From JARFVT01 sp036677425 (lineage in GTDB: Bacteria; Pseudomonadota; Alphaproteobacteria; UBA8366; Aestuariispiraceae), in NCBI GenBank assembly GCA_036677425.1, contig JARFVT010000013.1:1240001-1304000 (forward strand): DNA of 64,000 bases, written 5' to 3'. The position numbers were made by a program, and so were the translations under genes. How positions within the stretch are numbered: position 1 is the stretch's first letter; each line of letters begins with the position of its first letter. This document shows positions 53,544-62,170 of the stretch, piece by piece. Below the pieces are notes generated by a model. The model was given only the letters and a program-made list of their open reading frames with translations. It made no database searches and was not told the origin of the DNA.

Positions 53544-55828
53544 AGTTTACCTCGACTTTTAAACCAACCAAGACGCAAAGCATTGGCGATAACGATTAAC
53601 GATGATGATGACATGGCAATTGCCGCAAATAATGGCGTAATTAATCCTGCCATAGCCAGTGGAACAGTCAAAATATTATATATAAATGCTAAGGCAAAAT
53701 TTTGTTTAACTAACCGTTGCGAACGAATGCTAATATCTATTATTTCAATAATAGGCCAAAGCCTATCGCCTTGAAATAAAATATCGGCCGCAGTCTGGCT
53801 TATATCGGATGCGCTGGTTGGTGACATGGATATAAAAGCCCCTGCGAGGGCTGGGGCATCGTTAATGCCATCGCCAATCATACATATTTTATGACCATCA
53901 AGGCGCAATTTATCTAAATGGTTGGATTTATCACTCGGGCTTTGTTCGCCATAATATTTTTTAATCCCTAATTCCTTGGCGACCGATTCAACGGTTATAT
54001 CATTATCGCCTGATAATAATTCAATATTAAAGCCATATTTTTTTAATTTTATAATAATATCTTTAGCATCATCTTTTATTTTATCTTGAAATTCAAAATG
54101 AATAATATTGCCATCAGGTTTCTTAAAAAACATCTCTGATCTTATAGCCTTTATTGCAAAATAAGGGTTTATCCATTTCCTACTACCTAATTTATATTTC
54201 TGGCCTGCAACCTGCCATTCAAGCCCACTTCCTGGAATTTCATTGACATTAACAACCATGTTAATTGCAGTCATATTATTCTTATCTTTATTAACCATAT
54301 TTGCCGCCGTTACAATCGCCCTTGCCAATGGATGTTTACTAGCAATTGCTGCATTTGCCGCCAAAATAATATCATCAACACAATGTTTATTTATGTTTAT
54401 TAACTCTGGTCTTCCTTCTGTTAATGTTCCTGTCTTATCAAAAACAATAGTATCAACGACGGTTAAACGTTCCATTGCCGATGATGATTTTAATAGAATA
54501 CCCGCCCTTAATAATCTACCGCTAGCGACAACTTGAACAATAGGCACTGCCAAACCAAGGGCACAGGGGCAAGTTATAATCAATACAGCAACGGCAACCA
54601 TTAATGATTGCTGCCAACCGATATCGCCAAAGGCAAACCATCCGATAAAAGCAATTACCGCTAATGAATGAACCACAGGCGCATACGCTTTAGCTACTTT
54701 ATCAGCTATGGCAACAAATTTTGAACGCCGTTGTTCGGCATTTTCCATTAATCTGGCAATTTCTGCCAATAATGTCGCCTCTCCTACCGCATCAACCGCA
54801 ATATTTAATGCGCCATTTAAACTAATAGTTCCAGCAAAAACCTTATCGCCAATCGTGGCATATTTTGGAATTGTTTCGCCAGAAATAAGGCTGCTATCAA
54901 TATCTGAACTACCATTAATCACCTTACCATCAACCGATATACGTTCACCAGACGCAATTATCACCACCATATCTGTGGTAATTTCTTCGGGTGATACTAT
55001 GGCAATTTGCCCATCATCGCGCAATATTGTTATGGCTGTTGCATTTAATGATAATAACTTTTCGGCTGCCGATCTTGCTTTGCTTCTTGCCCGCATATCA
55101 AGATAGCGCCCTATCAATAAAAAGAATAATAAGGTTACTGCCGAATCAAAATATGTGTGATCTGCACCGCGCATGGTCTCGGACAGGCTCATGCCAGTTG
55201 CTAAAATGACTGCCAGTGAAATTGGCACATCCATATTGGTGCGACCACGGCTTAATACGCCTATCGCAGATTTAAAGAATGGTTGTCCCGCATATAAAAC
55301 CGCAGGAATAGCAATTAATGCAGATACCCAATGCATTAATGTTCTTGTATGCGGCCCCATATCGGAAAAATGCCCTGCCCATATGGCAACCGATAATAAC
55401 ATTATATTGCTGGCGGCAAAACCTGCCACAGCCATGGTAATAAGAAGGCTTTTTTCATGTTGATCCCTTGTATTTTTCATCAATTCAGGATCAAAAGGCA
55501 CTGCGCGATAGCCAAGGCGCGCCAAAATACGAATAAATTCTAATGGGTCACAATCACCATCATGCCATTTTATATTCAACCGATTGGTCGACATATTTAA
55601 CCGTGCATTAATAATATTAGCATTTGCCTTCAGGCCAAGCTCAATGGTTTGAATACAGCCGCCGCAATGAATGCCATCAACCAGAAAATTTAGATTGCAT
55701 AGTTTTTGGCTATCACATTCAATATATTTTGATATATCATGAGAAAAGCGCAACGCATCACCAGGGTCGCTATCATCATCAAATTTAGATATAATAGGGC
55801 AGCAACTGCCACCAATAAAGTCGCTCAT
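53540..55828 (-). CDS. ccoI: Copper-transporting P-type ATPase CcoI (FixI)
   Basis: This 762-residue P1B-type ATPase supplies copper for cbb3 oxidase assembly. It has an N-terminal heavy-metal domain with GIHCGGCIQT (about 52-61), the membrane CPC motif (ITCPCALGLA), the phosphorylation site DKTGTLTEG, and the ATP hinge IGDGINDAPALAGA. A Cys pair at the start (GGSCCPI) and long C-terminal helices fit the family. It follows ccoH by 44 bp. Confidence 0.95.
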   Translation of the reverse strand: MSDFIGGSCCPIISKFDDDSDPGDALRFSHDISKYIECDSQKLCNLNFLVDGIHCGGCIQTIELGLKANANIINARLNMSTNRLNIKWHDGDCDPLEFIRILARLGYRAVPFDPELMKNTRDQHEKSLLITMAVAGFAASNIMLLSVAIWAGHFSDMGPHTRTLMHWVSALIAIPAVLYAGQPFFKSAIGVLSRGRTNMDVPISLAVILATGMSLSETMRGADHTYFDSAVTLLFFLLIGRYLDMRARSKARSAAEKLLSLNATAITILRDDGQIAIVSPEEITTDMVVIIASGERISVDGKVINGSSDIDSSLISGETIPKYATIGDKVFAGTISLNGALNIAVDAVGEATLLAEIARLMENAEQRRSKFVAIADKVAKAYAPVVHSLAVIAFIGWFAFGDIGWQQSLMVAVAVLIITCPCALGLAVPIVQVVASGRLLRAGILLKSSSAMERLTVVDTIVFDKTGTLTEGRPELININKHCVDDIILAANAAIASKHPLARAIVTAANMVNKDKNNMTAINMVVNVNEIPGSGLEWQVAGQKYKLGSRKWINPYFAIKAIRSEMFFKKPDGNIIHFEFQDKIKDDAKDIIIKLKKYGFNIELLSGDNDITVESVAKELGIKKYYGEQSPSDKSNHLDKLRLDGHKICMIGDGINDAPALAGAFISMSPTSASDISQTAADILFQGDRLWPIIEIIDISIRSQRLVKQNFALAFIYNILTVPLAMAGLITPLFAAIAMSSSSLIVIANALRLGWFKSRGKL

Positions 55829-55872
55829 TTGCTATGGTTATGATCTTTTTAAAATATTAAATTTTTAAAATA

Positions 55873-56373
55873 TTATTTTTTCAAACTAATTCGTTGCATT
55901 GATTGATATGTACCATCTTTATGTTCAATAACTTGCTTCACATCCCAAATACCTGGCATTGGCAAGCTAACAACCGCTTGATAATGACCGCCTTCGGTTT
56001 CTACTAATGTTACTTCACTATCAAAACCAGCGGTTGTTGGTCGTAAGAACAACACACGGAAATCTGCACCTGACAAGTTATTACCATTTTTATATTTAGT
56101 TATAAAATTAATCTTTACTTTAAGCCCATCAAGCTGCTGCCACGTCATGTTTGATGTCCAGCCACGGGCTTGTTGTTTTGCCGCTGCCGCAAGAGATGCA
56201 TTATAATTCAACCCTTTAACATATGGATTTTCGGTTTCAAGTCCTGTCCAACTGGTAATAGAAAATGTAACAAATGCAGCATTCACACTAAAAACAACGG
56301 CAAAAAATGCAACAAATATATAAGGTATTTTACTTTTTTTAACCACGCTATCTTTCATAACCATATTCATCAC
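55873..56373 (-). CDS. ccoH: CcoH/FixH family protein
   Basis: This 166-residue protein has one N-terminal transmembrane segment (about 17-40) and a periplasmic domain with NPYVKGLNYNASLAAAAKQQARGWT and YQAVVSLPMPGIWDVKQVIEHKDGTYQ, typical of FixH. It assists cbb3 assembly. It overlaps ccoG by 4 bp. Confidence 0.9.
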   Translation of the reverse strand: MMNMVMKDSVVKKSKIPYIFVAFFAVVFSVNAAFVTFSITSWTGLETENPYVKGLNYNASLAAAAKQQARGWTSNMTWQQLDGLKVKINFITKYKNGNNLSGADFRVLFLRPTTAGFDSEVTLVETEGGHYQAVVSLPMPGIWDVKQVIEHKDGTYQSMQRISLKK

Positions 56374-57863
56374 CTTTTAGGACCGTGGAAAATTGCATTA
56401 TAGATAACTTCTTCCTGTTCACCAACCATATCAATTTCTTTTAAATGAAATTGATAATCTGTATTTTCGCCAGTTAAAGACTTGCGAGGTGATTTTACAT
56501 AAATACGATAGGCCATAACCGCATCCGCTGTTGCGCTTAATGATAATATTTCACCATTACCCAATGTATCAATACCAACAGCATTAATGGCTGCACCATC
56601 AAGATTTTCAACCCATAATATATATTTACGCGGTTGAGTTGATTTATTTAATATTTTAAATGTATAGCCATTGCGAATACTACCATTTTTTAAAGTTACA
56701 AATAATGGGTTGCGATCTGCCAAAACATTTACTTCTAAATGATTTCTTGTGGCGAGACTATAAAACATTACAACAAAAGAAACTAGCATCAATAATGAGT
56801 ATAAAATAGTTCGCATACGAAATAATCGATATTTAACTACCTTATTCTCCGCCCTTGCATTTGATCGATTAACCGAATCATAGGTTATAAGGCCGTGCGG
56901 AAGATTTATTTTATCCATGACATTGTTACAGGCATCAATACATAAACCGCAACCAATACATTCCAATTGATTGCCATCCCTGATATCAATACCAGTTGGG
57001 CAAACGACCACACAATTATTGCAATCAATACAATGTCCACGATTATCATAATCCGCATCGCGCGTTGGTTTGGCGCGTGGTTCACCACGCCATCTTTCAT
57101 AAGTAACAATCAAAGAATCTTCATCAAGCATGCTTGCCTGAATTCTTGGCCAAGGGCACATATAAGTACATACCTGTTCACGGGCAAAACCAGCCAATAA
57201 ATATGTTATGCCGCTGAATAATCCAACAAATAATATAATATTACCGCTGATATTTAAATTGATTATATCCTTAACCAAAGTTGGCGCATCCGTAAAGAAC
57301 ATGATCCACGCACCACCAGTAAAAAGCGATATAAGCAGCCATATTGTATGTTTTACGATGCGTTTGCGTATTTTTTCAACACTCCACGGGGCTTTATCAA
57401 GACGGATTCTATTTGATCTATCACCCTCTATTATACGCTCTACCCATATGAATAAATCTGTCCATACGGTTTGAGGACAAGTAAAACCACACCATACCCG
57501 CCCTAAAAGTGCTGTAGCAAGAAACAATCCAAATGCAGCAATAATTAAAATTCCAGCAAAATAATAAACCTCTTGCGGCCAAATTTCAATCCACAGAAAA
57601 TACGCCCGTCTTGCGGGCATATCAATCAAAAAAGCCTGATCAGGCGCGCTTGGACCACGGTCCCATCGAAGCCAAGGGGCAATATAATACATACCGAGTA
57701 AAAGCCCCATCGCAAGCCATTTAAATTTGCGATACATCCCCCAAACACGCTTAGGATGAATGCGTTCACGGGCAGCATAAAGCGGTGCAAATTCGCTATT
57801 TCGTCCTAAAGCAGACGTGGACTTATCTTTATCATTCTTAGGGTTTTTATTGTCAGACTTCAT
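56370..57863 (-). CDS. ccoG: Cbb3 oxidase accessory protein CcoG (FixG)
   Basis: This 497-residue membrane iron-sulfur protein has several N-terminal membrane segments (WCGFTCPQTVWTD, YMCPWPRIQASM). It has two ferredoxin-type clusters, CIDCNNCVVVCP and CIGCGLCIDACN, and a C-terminal Ig-like FixG domain. It probably reduces copper for the oxidase. It lies 44 bp after ccoP. Confidence 0.94.
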   Translation of the reverse strand: MKSDNKNPKNDKDKSTSALGRNSEFAPLYAARERIHPKRVWGMYRKFKWLAMGLLLGMYYIAPWLRWDRGPSAPDQAFLIDMPARRAYFLWIEIWPQEVYYFAGILIIAAFGLFLATALLGRVWCGFTCPQTVWTDLFIWVERIIEGDRSNRIRLDKAPWSVEKIRKRIVKHTIWLLISLFTGGAWIMFFTDAPTLVKDIINLNISGNIILFVGLFSGITYLLAGFAREQVCTYMCPWPRIQASMLDEDSLIVTYERWRGEPRAKPTRDADYDNRGHCIDCNNCVVVCPTGIDIRDGNQLECIGCGLCIDACNNVMDKINLPHGLITYDSVNRSNARAENKVVKYRLFRMRTILYSLLMLVSFVVMFYSLATRNHLEVNVLADRNPLFVTLKNGSIRNGYTFKILNKSTQPRKYILWVENLDGAAINAVGIDTLGNGEILSLSATADAVMAYRIYVKSPRKSLTGENTDYQFHLKEIDMVGEQEEVIYNAIFHGPKR

Positions 57864-57907
57864 TATATTATAACCTTAAAAATGATATATAGCTAAATTG
57901 GCGAAGA

Positions 57908-58783
57908 TTACTCCCCACCACCTAATGAATGCACATATACTGTTAACATTTTAATAGTTGCCTCATCAAGTCTAGCTGACCATGCTGGCATTTGACCATG
58001 TTTTGACTTATTTAATTGTGATAAAATATCATCTTTTTTGCCACCATAAAGCCAAATATGATCATTTAATGCGGGCGCGCCTTGTTCCTTATCACCGCTA
58101 CCATCAGGTAAATGACAACTCTCGCAATTATCCATGAATATTTCCTTGCCCGCCGCCGCCGCATCATTATCACCAGCCCGATTGGTTAATGATAAGACAA
58201 ATTCCGCGACTTGGTTAATTTCAGCAGGCTCAAGCATTTCATCGGTGCCAAAATTAGGCATTTCAGAATATCGGCTATCTTCGTCATTACCCCAACGCAC
58301 GCCATGGGCAATTGTTTGATAAATAGCATCAAGATCACCACCCCAAAGCCAGCTGTCATCGGCAAGATTAGGATAACCTGGCCCGCCAGTTGCACCAGTG
58401 CCATGACATGGGGCGCAATTCTCAAGAAACATGGTGCGACCACCAGCTTGGCTGAAATTCAGCAAATCATCATTACCACGAATTTCAGACAGGCTTGATT
58501 TTTCAATCAATGTTAAAATTTCACCTTTTGCCTGTTTTGCAACTATTAATTCATTTTCAAGATTGACGCGTTCAGAATAATTTTGCAAACCTTTATAATA
58601 TGTTTTGCCAAGCGGTATCGATGGATAAAGCACCATATATACCACGCCGTATAAAATACAGGCATAAAATACATATACCCACCAACGCGGCAAAGGATTA
58701 TCAAGTTCCCTAATGCCATCCCAAACATGGCCTGTTGTATCAATGCCAGTAATCTCATCTTTATGAACGTTATTATCGGTCAT
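57908..58783 (-). CDS. ccoP: Cbb3-type cytochrome c oxidase subunit III (diheme)
   Basis: This 291-residue protein has an N-terminal membrane anchor (about 34-55, with GHVWDGIRELDNPLPRWWV before it) and two heme c sites, CAPCHGTG and CESCHLPDG. It receives electrons from soluble cytochrome c and passes them to CcoO. It overlaps ccoQ by 4 bp (ATGA). Confidence 0.96.
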   Translation of the reverse strand: MTDNNVHKDEITGIDTTGHVWDGIRELDNPLPRWWVYVFYACILYGVVYMVLYPSIPLGKTYYKGLQNYSERVNLENELIVAKQAKGEILTLIEKSSLSEIRGNDDLLNFSQAGGRTMFLENCAPCHGTGATGGPGYPNLADDSWLWGGDLDAIYQTIAHGVRWGNDEDSRYSEMPNFGTDEMLEPAEINQVAEFVLSLTNRAGDNDAAAAGKEIFMDNCESCHLPDGSGDKEQGAPALNDHIWLYGGKKDDILSQLNKSKHGQMPAWSARLDEATIKMLTVYVHSLGGGE

Positions 58784-58959
58784 TTTAATTCTCCTTCATC
58801 GGCATTGGGTTTATCATCGTTAAAAGGAATATTTGCGGCATGTTTCATTTGTGCACTACGTTTTTCTGTTGGCCATAATGACCATGCAATAACAAATATA
58901 AACATTAATAATAGCCATAAATTCCAATATTCATTTGCAATTTCAACAATATTTTCCAT
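58780..58959 (-). CDS. ccoQ: Cbb3-type cytochrome c oxidase subunit CcoQ
   Basis: This 59-residue single-span protein runs from ATG at 58959 to TGA at 58780. The hydrophobic helix is LWLLLMFIFVIAWSLWP (about 14-30), followed by the CcoQ-typical polar tail. Its position between ccoO (11 bp upstream) and ccoP (4-bp overlap) is canonical. It stabilises CcoP in the complex. Confidence 0.9.
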   Translation of the reverse strand: MENIVEIANEYWNLWLLLMFIFVIAWSLWPTEKRSAQMKHAANIPFNDDKPNADEGELK

Positions 58960-58970
58960 ATCATCTATCC

Positions 58971-59696
58971 CTATTGCCGTAAATCTTCGGCTTTATATTG
59001 GGTAAAATCAACAAGTGTGCCAAGCATTTGCAGATAAGAGATAAGCGCATCCATTTCGGTTAATTTATCTGGATTACCATCAAAATCACCGACAACCGCC
59101 TTAGGATAACGCGCCAATAAATCATCATGATCACCATCAGGATCGGCCTGTACAGTTAAATCATCAAATGCCAATGCCACCATTTCGTCGCTATAAGGCA
59201 CATTAACCAAACGCAATGCCTTTAAATGATCGGCAATATCATCAGTGTCAATGGCACGATCCAACATGAATGGATAGCCCGGCATAATAGATTCTGGCAC
59301 AACGGCACGCGGATTAATCATATGTGCCATATGCCAATCATTTGAATATTTACCACCGACACGGGCAAGGTCTGGCCCTGTGCGTTTTGACCCCCATTGA
59401 AACGGATGGTCATACATGCTTTCGGCTGCCAATGAATAATGACCATAACGTTCAACTTCATCACGGAAAGGCCTAATCATCTGTGAATGGCAATTGTAAC
59501 ATCCTTCACGGATATAAATATTACGACCAACCAATTCTAATGGTGAATATGGCCTAACACCGTCAACTTTTTCAATCGTGCTTTCAATCGTAAAAAGCGG
59601 TAAAATTTCAATAATACCACCAATAGAAACGGTAATAAGAATTAAGACCGTCATTAAAGCGGCATTTTTCTCGACAATTTTATGTTTAATAAACAT
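58971..59696 (-). CDS. ccoO: Cbb3-type cytochrome c oxidase subunit II (monoheme)
   Basis: This 241-residue protein has an N-terminal transmembrane anchor (about 14-33), heme site REGCYNCHSQMIRP (about 66-79), and an axial Met region (VPESIMPGYPF). It carries electrons from CcoP to the binuclear centre in CcoN. It is 14 bp after ccoN. Confidence 0.96.
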   Translation of the reverse strand: MFIKHKIVEKNAALMTVLILITVSIGGIIEILPLFTIESTIEKVDGVRPYSPLELVGRNIYIREGCYNCHSQMIRPFRDEVERYGHYSLAAESMYDHPFQWGSKRTGPDLARVGGKYSNDWHMAHMINPRAVVPESIMPGYPFMLDRAIDTDDIADHLKALRLVNVPYSDEMVALAFDDLTVQADPDGDHDDLLARYPKAVVGDFDGNPDKLTEMDALISYLQMLGTLVDFTQYKAEDLRQ

Positions 59697-59710
59697 TTTT
59701 AAAACCTTCC

Positions 59711-61189
59711 CTATTCAGCAGCCGCAACGGCGGCATCGGTATATGATTTTTCATTACGTTCTTTACCCGCAATAGTCATCCAAATGTTATAAGCCATGAT
59801 TATTGCACCAATTAAGAAGAATATACCACCACCAGCGCGAATAATATAAAATGGGTGCATTGCCTGTACGGTTTCAACGAAACTATATTCAAGGAAACCT
59901 AGACTGTCATATGATCGCCACATTAATCCTTGCATAATACCAGATACCCACATTGAGGTGATATATAATAAGATGCCAATTGTTGCCAACCAATAATGTA
60001 ATGACACAAGGCGCAGGCTATAAAGTCTGGAGCGATGCCAAAGAACAGGAACAAAATAGTAAATAGCACCAAAGCTGACCATAGCAACCCAACCAAGCGT
60101 GCCAGAATGCACATGCCCGATGGTCCAATCAGTATAATGGCTTAAGGCATTAACTGCACGGATACTCATCAATGGCCCTTCAAATGTACTCATGCCATAA
60201 AATGCAATCGACGTAACCATCAAACGCAACACGGGATCAGTACGCAATTTATCCCATGCACCAGATAACGTCATCAAGCCATTAATCATGCCACCCCATG
60301 ACGGCATCCATAACATAACAGAAAATGCCATGCCCAATGTCTGCGCCCATTCAGGTAATGCGGTATAATGTAAATGATGCGGACCTGCCCAGATATATAA
60401 AAATATTAATGACCAAAAGTGAATGATAGATAATCGATATGAATATATGGGGCGGTTGGCTTGTTTTGGCACAACATAATACATCATGCCCAAGAAACCC
60501 GCAGTCAGATAAAAACCAACAGCATTATGACCATACCACCATTGGGTTAAGGCATCTTGCACACCAGAAAAGTAAGTATAGCTTTTCGTACCAAGGAATG
60601 ACACGGGAACGGCCAAACCATTAACCACATGCAATAAAGCTACCGTTACAATGAATGCAAGAAAGAACCAGTTTGCAACATAGATATGCGGTTCTTTGCG
60701 GCGCATTAATGTTCCAAGGAATATAGTTAAATAAAGCACCCAAACAATGGTTAACCAAATATCAACATACCATTCTGGTTCTGCGTATTCTTTACTTTGG
60801 GTAATGCCAAGGACATAACCAAGCGCCGCCATAACGATAAACAGCTGATAGCCAAAGAATAAAAACATATTGGCATTGACCCCACCCCAAAGAGTGGTGC
60901 GACACGTGCGTTGCACAACATGCAATGATGTGCCGATCAAGGCATTACCGCCAAATGCAAAAATTGCTGCACTGGTATGTAAAGGGCGAAGACGACCGAA
61001 TGATAACCATTCAACATCAAAATTTAAGACAGGAAAAGCCAGCTGTAATGCAATGAAAACACCCGCTGAAAATGCAACGACCCCCCAAAATACTGCCGCA
61101 ATAATGAATAAACGTATAACAGAATCCATATATTTTTCTGTTGTTGTGTTCATTCCTTGCAACATACCCGCATCAGTTGCCTGGTTCAT
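59711..61189 (-). CDS. ccoN: Cbb3-type cytochrome c oxidase subunit I
   Basis: ATG at 61189 has GGAGGA at ideal spacing, giving 492 residues; the open frame to 61234 is extra. It is a 12-helix heme-copper subunit with family His ligands in RPLHTSAAIFAFGGNAL, WYGHNAVGF, WAGPHHLHYTALPEW and HYTDWTIGHVHSGTLGW. It reduces O2 to water at low oxygen and pumps protons. It heads ccoNOQPGHIS, preceded by an FNR/FixK box. Confidence 0.97.
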   Translation of the reverse strand: MNQATDAGMLQGMNTTTEKYMDSVIRLFIIAAVFWGVVAFSAGVFIALQLAFPVLNFDVEWLSFGRLRPLHTSAAIFAFGGNALIGTSLHVVQRTCRTTLWGGVNANMFLFFGYQLFIVMAALGYVLGITQSKEYAEPEWYVDIWLTIVWVLYLTIFLGTLMRRKEPHIYVANWFFLAFIVTVALLHVVNGLAVPVSFLGTKSYTYFSGVQDALTQWWYGHNAVGFYLTAGFLGMMYYVVPKQANRPIYSYRLSIIHFWSLIFLYIWAGPHHLHYTALPEWAQTLGMAFSVMLWMPSWGGMINGLMTLSGAWDKLRTDPVLRLMVTSIAFYGMSTFEGPLMSIRAVNALSHYTDWTIGHVHSGTLGWVAMVSFGAIYYFVPVLWHRSRLYSLRLVSLHYWLATIGILLYITSMWVSGIMQGLMWRSYDSLGFLEYSFVETVQAMHPFYIIRAGGGIFFLIGAIIMAYNIWMTIAGKERNEKSYTDAAVAAAE

Positions 61190-61279
61190 TTTATATTCCT
61201 CCAGGAAGATTAAAGTGTCAAGAAATTGACACAAAATGTTTAATTAATTAACCATAAATATTTTATGACCATTCTGCAA

Positions 61280-61293
61280 TTGATACATATCAA
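61280..61293 (-). promoter_or_regulatory. FNR/FixK box upstream of ccoN
   Basis: TTGATACATATCAA is a perfect match to the TTGAT-N4-ATCAA consensus, 91 bp before the ccoN start. An FNR or FixK-type regulator would activate the oxidase operon when oxygen is low. Neither regulator gene is in the window. Confidence 0.85.
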
Positions 61294-61417
61294 AAATATT
61301 ATCTTTTATAGAATAATTCTAACTATTTTTATATTTAAATATTTTATAATGGACAAATATAATATAGCCAATGTTAAGCAACAGGCTATTCGTTTAATTA
61401 TAATATTTTTAAAAAAA

Positions 61418-61495
61418 TGGGGTGGCTGACGAGATTTGAACTCGCGACCTCCGGTACCACAAACCGGCGTTCTAACCAACTGAACTACAGCCACC
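61418..61495 (-). tRNA. tRNA-His(GUG)
   Basis: The 78-nt gene on the minus strand begins GGTGGCTGTAGTTCAG and has anticodon GTG in loop TTGTGGT flanked by CCGGT/ACCGG. The T-loop is TTCAAAT, and CCA is encoded. The extra 5' G (G-1) opposite C73, the histidine identity element, is in the DNA. Confidence 0.95.
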
Positions 61496-61517
61496 ATATT
61501 TAAACTAAGCAAAGTTG

Positions 61518-61546
61518 CTTGTAAGCATCATATCTTGTTACGTCAA
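61518..61546 (-). promoter_or_regulatory. tRNA-His promoter
   Basis: On the minus strand, TTGACG (61546-61541), 17 bp, TACAAG (61523-61518). The -10 box ends 22 bp before the tRNA. Confidence 0.55.
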
Positions 61547-61571
61547 GCATATTAATATTCACATAAATTAA

Positions 61572-62162
61572 TTATGTGAATATTAATAATAACGAACCTG
61601 TGGATGCCGTAATTGATAAATTATCATCAATCTTTATTTTATTAGAAATCAATTCTACCAATGTAACTAGAAAAGATATTAACAATATTTGATATATGTT
61701 AATCGATATTGCAAAATATAAAATTAACAATGTTGTAATAAAAAAAGCAATTGACCCTTCAAGAGTTTTACCAATAATTTTAATTTTACCGATTTGTTTA
61801 CCAACCAATGCCGCCATTGTGTCAGAAAAAATCATAACTGCGATTGATATCATCGCAATATTTTTTGGTAAAAAAATCACACTTAATAATATGGCAAGGA
61901 CAAAATAAAATGAACCACTTAATGCCATAATATTAAATTTATCGGCGCGTTCATGCGCCCGAATAATATTACCACAATATTTTAAAATGATTTTCCCCAT
62001 ATAATCATTGGTCATTCGAATATATTCAACGATGAATAATAAAATTAACATAGCAGAGAATAATATAATTGCCATATTTTGATCTAAAAAATATATGGCA
62101 ACGATCATCCAAAGTGAGCTTAAATGGAGTGTTTTACGAATGAGTTCATTTTTAATATCCAT
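61572..62162 (-). CDS. Dolichol/diacylglycerol kinase-like membrane protein
   Basis: This 196-residue polytopic protein (about six helices) begins NELIRKTLHLSSLWM and contains MIFSDTMAALVGKQIGKIKI-GKTLEGSIAFF. These are features of the SEC59/VTE5/dolichol kinase group of CTP-dependent lipid kinases related to CDP-DAG synthase. It is 8 bp downstream of eptA. The pairing suggests it rephosphorylates the diacylglycerol released by EptA, replacing the DgkA often found with eptA. This is inferred. Confidence 0.78.
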   Translation of the reverse strand: MDIKNELIRKTLHLSSLWMIVAIYFLDQNMAIILFSAMLILLFIVEYIRMTNDYMGKIILKYCGNIIRAHERADKFNIMALSGSFYFVLAILLSVIFLPKNIAMISIAVMIFSDTMAALVGKQIGKIKIIGKTLEGSIAFFITTLLILYFAISINIYQILLISFLVTLVELISNKIKIDDNLSITASTGSLLLIFT

Positions 62163-62170
62163 CCATATCC

